Shown in pieces: positions 22,513-34,445 of a stretch of DNA of 64,000 nucleotides. This DNA is from Temnopleurus reevesii (Eukaryota; Echinodermata; Echinoidea; Temnopleuroida; Temnopleuridae): NCBI GenBank assembly GCA_036244855.1, contig BQKZ01000559.1, forward strand, positions 97,259-161,258, in the 5' to 3' direction. Under the pieces are notes generated by a model. That model did not search any database. It saw nothing but the letters and a program-made list of their open reading frames with translations, and was not told the origin of the DNA. Both the position numbers and the translations under genes were made by a program. Position 1 is the first letter of the stretch. Each line of letters begins with the position of its first letter.

Positions 22513-23820
22513 TTTCAATTTGCTCCATTTACTGGAGATCGCCAAAGAGGTGTAAATCGGTATCTGAGAATTTCGTATTTTAAAGTGGAACTTCACCCAG
22601 ATATTGGTGTGCTGTCATTGAATGCAGAAATATACAAAGATCAAGTGAAAATTTATGCAAAATACTGCTGCAAAATCGGAAGATCCGATTAGAAGTTGTA
22701 AATTTTCAAAGTTCATATTTACAACTCCAATGTGCTCCTTTATATAGTTTTGGCTGCCAAGAGAGAACTCTCCATTCCCTTCGTTCACAGAATTTTATAA
22801 TCTGTTCCTTTTAAAGAAAAGTAGATAAGGAATCAATAAAAATTCATCCCAACATGCATGCAGAATCAATAATCCCCATATTGTTTCTGTATTATTCTAC
22901 ATACTATAGTATGAGGGGACATTTTGACAAAACAAATGTTAAAGCGAACAACTGCTCCTTCAAACTTTTATGTGCGTGTTTTTGTACATAATATTCCATT
23001 AATACATGTAATAGTTCATGCTGAATGAAACAAGATCAAAATTAGTAGGCCAAAGTATTCTTTGGGAGGACTTTTATCTTGTTATTCATCAAAATGTTAC
23101 TGTCCATTCTGCCGACTATGATAAATGCAGTGCACGCTTGTACGAATCGCTTGGGTAATACATGTAGTAAGAAAATCTCAGCACGCATGCGCCTCTTGTT
23201 GGTTCTCATTGGTCATATGTGTATCAGTGGTAAACCATTGATTATCGACGGCAGTATCCCTATTTCATTATTTCTTATTATACTTATTGCAGTATTTCGA
23301 TTCGATATGTAATACAGTGATACAACTAGCAATAACTTTTAGACTTGTAATTCTGTTGTATCAATATATTTTAGGAAAATAACGTGAATAAGCGATTTAG
23401 AAGCGTTTCAAACAATTTGACCGTGTCACGATTTAATCAACCTTTGCATAATATATCAAAATATGTGAATATCACAATCGCAGTATCACCATGATCATAA
23501 AAGCCAGTTCCGACCTCAATTCATTCACTGGTTTGTGTATGAAAAAGCTAATCAAATACTTGCATTTATAGCCAAAGTCTCCCGAGCGTTCATAAAAATT
23601 GATAGACGTTATATGTACGAAGAAATATGGAGAAAAAACGGTTCTTCGACGTTGAAGGCGTTCGGGTGGGGCCCGACGGACGCATACGTAATTATAAGTT
23701 TCAGCAAAGCGTCTTTCCTCGATCCTTATTGCTACGCTACTATAGTGTCTTCAAATGAACGATGGGTAGATGCTGTCTTTATTTTTAGAAAAATTTAATT
23801 TCAATTAAATTACAGAATGC
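22513..23820. other. Non-coding stretch, nothing recognised
   Basis: Short open frames at 23079-23312 and 23535-23798 have no recognised motif. The second ends shortly before the retroposon tail at 23845, so it might be a remnant of that element's body, but this cannot be shown. Confidence 0.45.
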
Positions 23821-23882
23821 TGTAAAGTAATACATATTTTTGGAAGAGCGCTATATAAATGTCAATATTATTATTATTATCA
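23821..23882 (+). mobile_element. Retroposon 3' end, GCGCTATATAAATGTCAAT plus (ATT)n
   Basis: The motif at 23848-23866 followed by ATT repeats is the plus-strand form of the ending also found reversed at 5524-5560 and at the SINE at 41513. The 5' extent is unknown. Confidence 0.6.
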
Positions 23883-23949
23883 TTAAACATGTTAAAGGAC
23901 GGTATGATTGAATCTGTAGAATCACGGTGCTTTGTGTATAGTGAAAGCG

Positions 23950-24330
23950 TGGCAACTGAGCCCGTTTTGCTTTTTGCCTACCTGACATCCGGGCCATCCA
24001 TCTGTCAAAGATGACTAAGGAATGACAGGAGATAGCATCTTTCCCGCCAAAAAACCAAAGCGCGCGCTTTTCTATGCGAAATTGAAGCTCCTGAATCCGA
24101 CGGAACGTCTTATCCTCGACATCCTTATCTTACCAGCACCCAACTCCCAACTGCTGCCAAATTCGTCAGCAAACGACAGAGTTGTGGAAGCCCATCTTTC
24201 TCTCTGCTCAACGGTAGTCCCGAGAGGAGGCTCATCAGAGGCACACTCCCTCTCATTATAGCACCTTCTTGCTTCTCTTACTATCAATATGGTGATCAGA
24301 AGAGGACGGAACATGGGGGAGAGAGCAGAT
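23950..24330. other. GC-richer island; candidate regulatory module or exon
   Basis: Elevated GC and CpG content (agcgcgcgc near 24060-24068) with open frames on both strands (24022-24261 plus, 24072-24314 minus). Neither has a recognised domain, and the two shadow each other, so at most one could be real. Confidence 0.2.
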
Positions 24331-26595
24331 GAAGAGGAGGTGAAGATAAAGAAGAAAAACTTAATAGCTCGTTACGTCAACAGGGATTGGGGCGCAAAAA
24401 CAGGACATGCTTGGGAGTTCATTTGGGATTATTAACTCGAGTTCGATCTCGTGGTGCCAAGTGATGACTGTGTGAAATAAAGCCATCTTTTAGTACACCT
24501 ACCCATCATTCCCTCGAGGCTGGCAAAAAGTGCAAGACAAGGTTCTAACTAATTAGTGAATTAACATCAACTAATGTGATAATCTTGTTGAAAAATTAGT
24601 TAAGTTTATAGAGCTGACATGAAAGTTAAGACTGAATGTTATCAGCTATAGATTTGTAATATTGTACTTATACGTGAGAACGGTGTACATGGTATACTCT
24701 ATAGTTTTTATGTGTTAAATAGAAAGTTCATGAACATTTTAATAACACTCAATCTACTTAAGATTTACTGTTCATTTAATGATCATTTGTTTTACTGTTG
24801 GTTATAAAATGTCAATACATCTTATTCCAACAATTTGCTAAATCGTTCTTCATATCACGCGTATTGGCCACATATCAGTTATATCCAATGCACTGATCTG
24901 TCAATTTAGGGATCAACGTAAAATGTATCCCACTTATTTATCGTGTTACGGTTGGAAAAAAATATGAACGTTTTGAGATTATATTTTGCCAATGTTTACA
25001 TAAATTATTTCTTCTATGCAGAAGTCATTTACTTATCATTGGTAGGCTACGCCTCCTTCAAAAAGAATCATTTATGAGTTGTTGTCTTATTTATCACCAT
25101 CACCATGGATATGAACTTGCAAACTACTGATGCTTCAGTTGCTTCAATTTTTTTTTCGATTCATGGTATTACTTTCTCATCACCTTATCAACCAACTATG
25201 GAAATGAAAACACAGTCAAAACAAAGAAATAGGTTTGTATCATGTCAACAAATCGTCAGTTAACCCCTTCTTCGTTTCCACTTTGTTTCTGATTGTTGCA
25301 TACCATTGATAGAAATTCAGGTAAAATTACGGATGTTCAGTTCACAAGTATGCTCAACAAGGATATTAGATAGCCTGATACTTAGGTGGACATATTGTAC
25401 TATTTTGTTTTGGAGAGTTTATTTAATGGTTCATCATCAGTGATCATGTTCATATAGCTAGTTCAAAAACAAATTACGGGGATCGTTGACATCATCACCG
25501 GTCTACTAGCGAAGGGTGGTTGCACGAACCAGTCGTAGCAATTCAATGGAAACAAATGCTATTGAAATAACATGATTATAAGTGGTTTGCCATTGTACTT
25601 GGCATTATGTCGGGGTTTACACGTGTACAGGCAGCGCCCCATAGTTATAGGCCGGTTTATAAAAACGCTGACGACATGTTTGTCAAGGGCTATCAACTTT
25701 AAATTCGTGGCACTGTTTGTACAATATCAAAAGAACTTTGAAGTTGATTAGAAAACTACCTCTTGTTGATTCAACAGTTTGGTTTATCAATCTAATGACT
25801 TTAAAATGACATCCATTTTTAAGGTATACAAAATTACACTAGAAAAAAAGGAAAAAAGGATATACGTTCTCTTTGTATACTTATAAAAATGATATGGTGT
25901 GTTCCAAAATTTCAAAGTAATGCTTTTCTGCCATCAAAGCTCAATCTCTAGAAATTAAAAAACAACAACAAAGACAGAGCGATTGGTTTCATTTTTCATC
26001 CTAACTCATCAATCAGTAGATTGTGATGGATCAATTTCACGTGGTCAACAGTTTATCGTCAGTTGCTAAGTCAAAATTTGCTTCTTGATTAAAAATAGAG
26101 GACGGGGTGATTAACTTTTGTTGCTCATTTTTGACGCTCATCAATCCTTGACTTTGAACCAAAAATAAAAAACGGGTCTATTTAAGACTCTATCTGGACA
26201 GGAAGCTTAAGGGGGATGGTGAGTATCTTCTGCAAAACTTTGTTTCCCAATAAGCTCGGGTGATCCTAGGAGAATCAGCAGAGTGCCCACACAAACTAAT
26301 TTTGTAACGAAATCCCGACGTATCATATCATGAGACTTAATGAGGTGTAATGGATAGGGCATCCTGGTGTTGAGAGACACTGGTCGCCCCTGTCTCATGG
26401 TCAGAGTCATGGTCACTACACGGATGGACAGGTGAAACTGATGACCCTAGAACTAAGATGGGATAGGAACTTGAAGGATGGATGCAACCCCTTACATGCC
26501 ATTAACAGAATTGACCTACTTTTCTTGTCTTCCGGGTAATTTTTATTAGTCCTATATCACCATTCACAGGTAAGACGAAACAAGCAGACGATCAA
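24331..26595. other. Non-coding stretch, nothing recognised
   Basis: AT-rich unique-looking sequence. A CACAG/GTAAGA at 26565-26575 matches a splice donor but has no convincing exon upstream. Confidence 0.45.
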
Positions 26596-26969
26596 AATAA
26601 GTCTATCTTCGGACGTATGTGATTGGCGAATGGCGGCTCGCAGCGGCTAGTACTTCGCATTGTGAATGGCGCCCTCTGATTGGTGGAATTCATTTGGGAA
26701 CGAGCTATCTCCCGAAGACGTACGTTTCATTCATCAGCTCATCTTTGTCGCTTTGCTACGGATCTCATCACTCTACACCGTCACACAGCCTGGTTTTCTG
26801 CCCCGGTACGCCTTCTCTTCCCCCGACGTTTCGCCAACATTTAACACCTTCATTGCCGTCCAACCGTGAAGCACAGTCGTCATCGACTTCACGAACTGCA
26901 GGAAAAAGACAATCAGAAATTATAGATACAGAGGCTCGATTCCGGCCTCACAATTACCTGGATGATTAA
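26596..26969 (+). promoter_or_regulatory. CCAAT-containing GC-richer island; candidate promoter / 5' region
   Basis: Two inverted CCAAT boxes (ATTGG at 26622-26626 and 26679-26683), each beside a GGCGCC or GGCGAATGGCGG block, lie at the left edge of a GC-richer island. Open frames run through it from 26619 (116 codons) and 26666 (67 codons). Their products are rich in S, T and P, and I recognise no domain. The motif pair suggests a promoter, but direction and transcript are unknown. Confidence 0.25.
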
Positions 26970-27329
26970 TAGTAGGTACTGCCAAAGGGATAATTGAATT
27001 GTTGAAAAAAATTGACAATGTGGACATGGGCACATCTGCATTATCTTTTCTTCTGATATTTGTTATTTAATGTATAAATGAAGTGGTTTTATTTCTTGAA
27101 TTACAAGAACACCACCAGAAATTGCGTGCCAGAGATCTGTACAGACGAAATTATCAAACTTTAATTGGGCAACATGATCAAAAGAAGTATCAAATGATCC
27201 AATATGGAAATAAGATTCGTTTTAGAATAACGATTGCATAAAGATAGAGAAAACTGGTTACACAATCAAAGATTTTATGCAAATGTAAACAAATTATATA
27301 GGTTATCATTTTAGTTATTGCTACAACAT

Positions 27330-27434
27330 GGGGATCGGTATATCCATTTCATTGCCATATCCATCATGTCCATATTGTAATTGTTATGATTTGAGTGAAA
27401 AATAAAAAAAAATATCTGAATCTGAATCTGAACC
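27330..27434 (+). mobile_element. LINE 3' end with (TCTGAA)n tail
   Basis: An AAATAAAAAAAAA stretch is followed by ATCTGAATCTGAATCTGAA. Such hexamer tails after an AATAAA-like signal are typical of non-LTR retrotransposon 3' ends. The left boundary is arbitrary because no coding part is seen. The 350 bp to its left (26970-27329) holds nothing recognisable. Confidence 0.45.
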
Positions 27435-27862
27435 TGTGTATATCATCTAGGTGAATCGAGACTAGCCATTTTGAGGAATATTTACCGTACTCAATATTAG
27501 CAATGGTGTGGAGAGAATGGATGAGAACTTGATACTACCATATGCTCAAACCGTGCGTACTTCTCTAAAAGATATATTTTCAAATTAAGCTATCTATAAG
27601 TAAAACGAGCAAAATGAGGGGTTAGGTTAAAATTTGATCGAAGAGAATTTATGCTTACTAATACATCCTCTCAACTCATCAACATGATTGACCTGGTTGT
27701 ATTGTAACTTATTGGTCTCTAAAATGACATTGTACGTGGTCTGATTATTTAGAGACTCCAATGTTTGACAATATTCCTGATATAATCATAATCACTTCAT
27801 TATAAAACACGAATAAGAATTTAAAAGTTTATAGGGTATGAAAAAAGTGCAAAATTGAACCA

Positions 27863-28347
27863 TTTTCCCCCGAATAAGTAGCCGAAGATAAAAACGGTTG
27901 CCAAAATGGTTATTGATGCGCCCTCACATCGTTATATGAAGAATTTTATGATTCTTCAATATACATTGACTTATTAGGTATGATTATATGCGAAAATATA
28001 AGTTTTCCTAGTCGATTTATTTCTGTTTTCAAGCGATCATCCAATGTTTTCACAATCACATACAAACCCTATGCATATGCTCACCAAAATCAAATGAAAA
28101 TAGATTGTTTTGAAAAAAGCTTTAAATTAATAAATTAACGAGGAATACCTATGATACACACTTCGGGATGACTTGGCAGAAATATTACTGTAAGTCATGC
28201 GTGGTAGAGCACATGGGCGATTTAGTCTAATAATCGCACTAATTCACTGCCTTCATAAAGGCTGACTCACAACTTTGCGCTTTTAGCCTGCCTCAGCCGA
28301 GCGTTTTGTAGAAATTAAAAACGCTCCGTAGACGCACAGCATACGCA
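27863..28347 (+). repeat. Duplicated segment, copy 1 (probable haplotype 1)
   Basis: It recurs at 28349-28830 across a single N with a small number of substitutions and indels, for example gaattttatg against gaatgttatg. It ends within the left arm of a family P palindromic element (28261-28347), cut at atacgca. The 430 bp to its left (27435-27862) shows nothing recognisable. Confidence 0.9.
28261..28347. mobile_element. Palindromic foldback element, family P, copy B (cut by the join)
   Basis: The left arm matches copy C from GCTGACTCACAACTTTGCGC through AAAAACGCTCCGTAGACG and then stops at the N. It is almost certainly the allelic version of copy C, not a separate insertion. Confidence 0.85.
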
Positions 28348-28348
28348 N
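28348..28348. other. Single-N assembly join
   Basis: A lone N between two near-identical segments, the third such join in the window. Confidence 0.9.
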
Positions 28349-28742
28349 TTTTCCCCCGAATAAGTAGCCGAAGATAAAAACGGTTGCCAAAATGGTTATT
28401 GATGCGCCCTCACATCGTTATATGAAGAATGTTATGATTCTTCAATATACATTGACTTATTAGGTATGATTATATGCAAAAAAAAATAAGTTTTTCTAGC
28501 CGATTCATTTATATTTACAAGCGATCATTCAATATGTTGTCATAATCACATACAAACCCTATGCATGCTCACCAAAATCAAATGAGAAAAGATCGTTTTG
28601 AAAATATTTTTAAATTAACGAGGAATATACCTATATTACACACTTCGGGATGACTTGGCAAAAACATTACTGTAAGTCATGCATGGTAGAGCACATGGGC
28701 GATTTAGTCTAATAATCGCACTAATTCACTGCCTTCATAAAG
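28349..28742 (+). repeat. Duplicated segment, copy 2 (probable haplotype 2), unique part
   Basis: Matches 27863-28260 closely and continues into the full palindromic element that follows. No coding sequence. Confidence 0.9.
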
Positions 28743-28974
28743 GCTGACTCACAACTTTGCGCTTTTAGCCTGCCTCAGCCGAGCGTTTTGTAGAAATTAA
28801 AAACGCTCCGTAGACGCACAGCATACGCAGATCAGACGGTAGACTGACATTCGGCTTGCGTTCAAGAAGTATACGCCTACTGTCAGCCCCCAGTATGATC
28901 TGCGTCCGGGGGGGGGGGCGATTTTCTTAAAAAAGAAAAACACTGGGCATAAAAACGCAAAGGTGTGAGTCGGC
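28743..28974. mobile_element. Palindromic foldback element, family P, copy C
   Basis: Outer inverted repeats GCTGACTCACAACTTTGCG and CGCAAAGGTGTGAGTCGGC. An inner pair is built on AACGCTCC and ACGCAGATCA facing TGATCTGCGT. The right inner GGAGCG block has been replaced by a poly-G run (28908-28917), so this copy is partly eroded. It has no coding role. Confidence 0.88.
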
Positions 28975-28995
28975 CATAAGATGTAGTTGTCTGGT

Positions 28996-29106
28996 TTAGT
29001 CATTATCTGGATTATCTTTCAAATCGTTTATCTCTAACAAAGAGTATGTCACTGAGATAGATGTCATGTTTTCCAGATTGATCCAGCAGACTCTTCTGGG
29101 CGCCAT
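28996..29106 (-). other. Short open frame (36 codons) between two palindromic elements
   Basis: An ATG in a good context (acaaaATGGCG) opens a frame of 36 codons ending in TAA. The product has a mixed composition but no motif I recognise. It lies wholly in the 153-bp spacer between copies C and D. It is more likely chance than a gene; I list it because it is too short to be noticed otherwise. Confidence 0.1.
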
Positions 29107-29127
29107 TTTGTGCGCATTACTCCTGAA

Positions 29128-29362
29128 GACCGACTCACAGCTTTGCGTTTTTTAGCCTACCGGTTCCAGGAATTAAAAACGCTCCCTGGACGCACAGCAC
29201 ACGCAGATCAGACGGTGTATTGATGTTCGGCTTGCGCTCGACGAGCGTACGACGAGCGTCAGTCCGCCGTATGATCTGCGTCTTTGTGTGTCAGGGGAGC
29301 GTTTTTAATTTAAAAAAAATGGTATGCCGACGCAGGATGAAAATGCAAAGGTATTATTCGGC
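29128..29362. mobile_element. Palindromic foldback element, family P, copy D
   Basis: Outer arms GACCGACTCACAGCTTTGCG and GCAAAGGTATTATTCGGCC. The inner arms are AATTAAAAACGCTCCCTGGA and its near-complement ending GGAGCGTTTTTAATT. The centre is ctcgacgagcg followed by a partial repeat of cgagcgt. Both flanks show TGAA (29124-29127 and 29363-29366), a possible 4-bp target duplication, though other copies do not share this. Confidence 0.88.
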
Positions 29363-29724
29363 CTGAACGTGTAAAAGACAGAGTATATTCTCCCTAGATT
29401 TATATCATATCGTTCAGTAGACAATAATTATGACATGATTCATCAAGTATATCTCAATTAGTCATTAACGGACAGAATACAGATTAAAGGCAATAATGTA
29501 TCAAAATCTTTGAAAAGTTGAAAAGGTTTATACGACGTCAATAAGAGATTTTCAAAGTCATTGTTAGTGCGAAAATACCTACTTTTAATGCCGTGTTTGA
29601 AACGTAAGTATAATATCCGTATGCGATAGCGCTGGTTATCAATAACAAAAAATAATCACCTTTTTGTCTTCGGAAGCTTTCAGACAGAGATTATATGCTA
29701 TGAAAATATATATTACATTTGAAG

Positions 29725-29956
29725 GCTGACTCACATCTTCGTGGTGTTAGCCTTCGGTTGCCCAGAGCGCACAGTGAACGCCGAGCGCACAGTGAACGCC
29801 GATCAAACGGTGGACTGACATTCGACTTGCACTCAAGGAGCGTACGCCGAACGTCAGTCCATCGTATGACCTGCGTCTTTGTGTGTCCAGGGAGCGTTTT
29901 CAATTGTCGAATACGCTTGGCCGACTCAGGCTAAAAATGCGAAGATATGAGTCGGC
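29725..29956. mobile_element. Palindromic foldback element, family P, copy E
   Basis: Outer arms GCTGACTCACATCTTCG and GCGAAGATATGAGTCGGC. The left inner part holds a short direct duplication (GAGCGCACAGTGAACGCCGA repeated at 29763-29801), while the right part keeps GGGAGCGTTTTCAATT. Open frames on both strands here arise only from the palindrome. The spacer between copies D and E (29363-29724) shows nothing recognisable. Confidence 0.88.
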
Positions 29957-30032
29957 TTTATACATTAGTATTTTGCAGTCATTGATTTTTTTTTTCATTT
30001 TTAAACACGAATTTCCAAATATTGATGAAAAT
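29957..30032. other. AT-rich spacer
   Basis: Poly-T run near 29986-29994; nothing else seen. Confidence 0.5.
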
Positions 30033-30060
30033 CACACACACACACACACATACACACACG
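30033..30060 (+). repeat. (CA)n microsatellite
   Basis: CA repeats interrupted once by TA. Confidence 0.95.
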
Positions 30061-30942
30061 CATAAATTAACAATTTGTTGCTTTTGTTTTATCTCTTGCA
30101 TCTAATGCCTTATGTAACTTTTTTGTTTTATATGGTTCTATTCATATTCCTTGAAACTACACTTTTATAAATCACAGATCTACGTTTTCGCCCACTGTTC
30201 TCCAGCAACACCGACATTCATTTATTCGTCATTATACTTCAGTAAGATGTTTACACTTGCCCAATTATATCGGGTATAAACCCGATTAATCATTCTCAAA
30301 ACTAGATGTCAAGTTCGAATTAGATCAATTAAAGGTCAACTGCAATTTCGTCATTTATCAAAAGAAAATATCAATCAAACTTCATGATATGACACCGCAG
30401 AACATCTCTCGCTTTCTGAAATAAATTCAAAGAGTTTGCCGACCAAAGCAGATTGGTCTTTACAGAGAGTCTGTAATCTAAAACTCACTGTGGGAGTGCA
30501 TGAGTAGGACTGCCCCGGGTACATCTTGAAACCAAACCATTACTTTTTATATACATTATCGTTGGTATGTATATTGCTGATCTCATTGTTTTTATTCACT
30601 TTCACATTTTCTTTCATTTTAAATTTTTTGAGGAGGACTCGGACAGAACTCTCCAGGGCGGCGGATTCAAGATATAAAATGAGCAAAAGCGCCGGATCGA
30701 TCTCATTACACATAGCTTTTCGGGTGGCAAGTTATTGTTCCTGAGAAATATCTTCTTGCCCAAAAGCTTTGTCTGACAAAAGCGTTCTGGTGAGCTGACA
30801 AGCAAAGAAAAAAAGTCTTCACTTCAAATTTTGCGCCCTCGGGGGCTAAGCTGATCTAATTGAAAAGAATAAAAGAAAAAAAATGGTCATCATCTAATTT
30901 GGCGCCCCCTTTCAGCGAATTTGGTTCCCCCTAGCTCTTACC
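30061..30942. other. Non-coding stretch, nothing recognised
   Basis: A GC-richer patch at 30630-30730 has no identifiable product. ATTTGGCGCCCCCTTTCAG (30897-30915) and the nearby TTTGCGCCCTCGGGGGC suggest low-complexity GC-rich remnants before the gap. Confidence 0.45.
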
Positions 30943-30995
30943 CGGGGGGGGGGGGGGGGNNNNNNNNNNNNNNNNNNNNNNNNNNNNNNNNNNNN
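30943..30995. other. Poly-G run followed by a 36-base N gap
   Basis: A homopolymer of about 17 G runs into Ns at 30960-30995. The break was probably caused by the homopolymer. Confidence 0.95.
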
Positions 30996-32480
30996 ACGGT
31001 GCGCGCATGATTATTTCATATGCACTGGTATGAAACTATTACCGTATTTGTTGTGTTGAACCAATAATAGAATAATCTTTATTTTGGAAATACTGGCGAT
31101 CATCATCTATATTTTTCGTGTATAGACAATTATTAATGATAAGCTCTCAAAGCTCGTGTTTAAAACATCTATTAATTTCGTTATACCGATCCATGGTCCT
31201 CATTCAGCTTTAATTTCCTTTTGAAATATGAACAAAAAACAATAAAATTATAATAAATTGTTAACCTAAATTAGGAGGAATAAAACAAATAAGCGAATAT
31301 TGAACATCAACTAAATTGCTTTCGAAAAAAAAGTGGGCCTGAAATTACTCCCCCAATTATTGCTGTAATATCCCGTAATCCCTGATATGACCTCTATGCC
31401 CCTAAGCTCTGTTGGCGGAAAGGCCATGTTTATCTTGCAGCATGCAGGTTGTTTCTTTGTCGCCACTTTCTCAACAGATCAGATGTGTTGCACACTACCT
31501 GGAGATTATCATCCAATTATCACTGTACTTCAATTACCACTTAGGGTAAATCGAGCCGCCTTTGGAATGGGAGGGGCCATCTTCAAAATTAGGATAATAC
31601 TAAAGAAGTTATCTATCCATTTATTTTAATCTCGGGCGATAATTTTTCGGAATATGATATTGTTGGAAGATGTTTCTATACAGCCTCATCTGCAGATTTG
31701 GGCTTTGAAGAGCAAACGGGCGCCGGGATACAGGGAGGAGTTGTGTATATAATATGACAGCATGCCAATTGCTGTAGCAAATTATATGTGCATATGGTGT
31801 GTTATTTTGGCAATTAAGATAAAGAAACTAAAGCGTGATGATAAAAGGTGTCAAGTAGTAAATGTTGTATGAGTAACACAATGTCTTTTTAAATTTATGT
31901 TTTAATTGTTGTTGAAGCCAGGGAGGTCAAGTCAAATATATCACGATTTCAGTTTGAATATTCAAGATTACAACCGGGTCAATATGCATATATCCTGCTA
32001 TTGCTATATGGTTGATGAATTATCAATTTCTCAGTCAAAGCTCACCGTTTAATTCAATCTATTCGTTCCAAAGTTACAACTTTGGTTCAATCTATTCATT
32101 TGAACTTACAAAGAGTTATAGTCTTGACATTATAACAGCTGCAGCTATCAAATATGTCTCAAATAGATACTTCCTTTGGATTCATTTTCATTTCTTATTA
32201 TTCACATTACACATTGATTTAACTGTGGTTTATTTTAATGCAAATGATGTGTTGTATCTGCGCAACACGCACGGTTTCGTATCCGCTTGGCGTATAGCTA
32301 ATGCACCTGAAAGACGTTGAAAGCCTTTAAATGTCTAATCATAGCCCTGCAATAAATGTTTATACTACACGATTGCGCCAGATTTGTTTTAGCGTGACAG
32401 ACGATTTCTTCTCAATGGCAATCTTATTTGTACTTAACACGTGACGTTGAAATGAATTCTTGTTTGATTAATTGTTCCTT
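30996..32480. other. Non-coding stretch, nothing recognised
   Basis: AT-rich. Open frames at 31387-31629 and 32012-32320 have no recognised motif. Confidence 0.45.
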
Positions 32481-32490
32481 TCCCTGTCAG

Positions 32491-32541
32491 CCAATCGTAA
32501 TATTTACATATAAATAACATTGTGTCCGGCGTGTTGTTGAT
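32491..32541 (+). promoter_or_regulatory. Candidate core promoter (CCAAT + TATA)
   Basis: CCAATCG at 32491-32497 is followed by TATAAATA at 32509-32516, placing a start near 32540. No clear initiator motif and no long open frame follow, so a transcript is not supported. In AT-rich DNA a TATA box arises easily by chance, and the CCAAT box is closer to it than usual. Confidence 0.2.
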
Positions 32542-33020
32542 TTTGTGATTTGAGATCTGAATTTGTCTACTTCATGTTTATTGTTATTTGATCATTTACG
32601 TCAGTCATAATTTTTACTTTGAATTTATCAATGTGACATTGTTGCCACAGTCAACTTTCTCTTGAGCGTATTTGATTTCAAGTATTGTTGTCGCAAATTT
32701 CTTCCCCAATACTAAAAAAAAATTGCCGTTGTCGCTTGAAAAAAAAAATGAAAATCGAAAATTATCGATAAATGGTGAGGCAAAATAAACATGTTTTAAG
32801 GTCTACGATTATATTACCATGTACGCTGTGCCTCAATTATTGCAATGTCTTTATGTACATGATTGTTTTGTAAACATTTTTCATGAAAATCAGTGTGTGT
32901 TTCCGTATATATGCTCGTGTGTGCTGTTGTTCTTTTGATATTTGTGGTATGTATGTTAGGACGAGAGGAGATAAAGTATGTGAGTAAATTTGTCCTTGTT
33001 GAGTTTAAGAATAGGTTTTT
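32542..33020. other. Non-coding stretch, nothing recognised
   Basis: AT-rich, with poly-A runs near 32714 and 32741. Confidence 0.5.
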
Positions 33021-33170
33021 GTGAGTGTGTGTGTTTTGTTTTTATGTGTGCGAAGATCAGTATTCTAGCGAATAGAAAGAGAGTGTGTGCGAGCTTGCAG
33101 TGCGTGATGATGATGTGTTTGTTTGTATGCATGTGTGTGTGTTTGTGTGAGTGAATGTAGCTTTAAATTG
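33021..33170 (+). repeat. Interrupted (TG)n region
   Basis: Several short GTGTGTGTG blocks separated by T-rich and mixed sequence. Confidence 0.8.
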
Positions 33171-33433
33171 AGATAAAAGACAAATAAAAAAGAACAACTT
33201 TGATCAACTTTGATTCATCTCTCACATTCACTGTAGGCATGAATTTTGTATTCATCGGCAATTTTTTTTCTAACAATTTTACGAGCTTATAACTTTTTCG
33301 TTGTTGTCAGGTTCTTGAGGGCGCCAGGTTTGAAGAGAGGGACGCCAAAATTTGGCTGGTGAATGTATTGTTCTGCCTGTCAACTGTTCGAGGGGGAAGG
33401 GGGCGCGCACAATTTCAGGATGGTCAAGCCCAA

Positions 33434-33457
33434 CCCCCCCCCCCCCTCCCACCCCCC
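33434..33457 (+). repeat. Poly-C tract
   Basis: A C homopolymer with a few interruptions. It lies in a GC-richer patch starting near 33310 that contains GGGCGCCAGG and GGGACGCCAAAATTTGG, similar in style to the GC-rich patch before the gap at 30960. Confidence 0.9.
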
Positions 33458-34445
33458 GATGTCTTTGGAACCTGAGTACGCGCTTTTAACATGTTATATC
33501 AGAAGAAGATACAAAGTTATTGTGATATTAGCATCACTTTCTATACTTTACATTCTCGTTATTCATAAATGTAATGAAAAAGAAAGTCTTGTATTTCAAG
33601 TATTACCATATTAAACAGAGAAACCCTGAAGAAACTGACTTTTCTGACACTGGACCTAAATGAGTGAGCATGTGGTTCTGTAATTGGTATTGGTGATAGA
33701 ACCAGTTATAAGCAATTGGTGGGTGCGATGTGTGCATTTCGTGTCAGCATCCATAGATTGGACCGAGTAGGTATGCGGATACGGTGCGGCTTACACCGTA
33801 CAATGAACAGACGGTGAGGGAGAAACCTGCTACGGTGGGCCATAAATCTTTATGACGGCTCTCGTCGTTGGGGTAGCCGTGATTACTGAATAAAAATCCG
33901 AACTGATGAAAAAGCAAAAGCATGGACATCAGTTGAATATGTGTCTCCGTGATGTTTTGGGGGAATTTTTCGTTTGCATATGTGATAGGGTAGCAAGAAT
34001 ATTCACATTTATGCTTTATAAATGCACAGAAAGAATTTTAAAAAATCTTGCGCAATAGTTATAATGATAATACTTACAACGCGCAGAAACTATATCAATA
34101 AATTAGTCTGCTCTAAAGGACTCTTATTAGACATGAGTGGTATTAGAATTACAATATTGTGTCAAAACATGTTATGCTTTGATTTGAATGTGTTCAGTGA
34201 GCATGAATTTCATTATGATAGTTCCAGTAAATTACCTCTTACATTTATCTATTTAATTCATGTTTATCAAGACATTACACTTTTCTCTTTTTTTCTAAAA
34301 AAGTGCAATGTTGTTTATACTTTCATATCATACAGTGTAAATTTTTAAAAAAGAAAATGAAATCGTTTGTTTTGTTAGAATATTGATTCTTATTATTTCC
34401 ATTTTGGAACTGTATTCAACTTTTCCCCATCCCCCACAAAAATGC
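33458..34445. other. Non-coding stretch, nothing recognised
   Basis: Contains a small hairpin TACGGTG...CACCGTA at 33780-33800. The open frames at 33744-33929 (minus) and 34022-34348 (plus) have no recognised motif. Confidence 0.45.

Noticed and set aside
29691..29934. Paired 70-codon frames on opposite strands, and the similar MTCVFV...PGSVFN frame near 44849-45145
   Set aside because: The shared peptides come from the palindromic element family P, not from a protein family.
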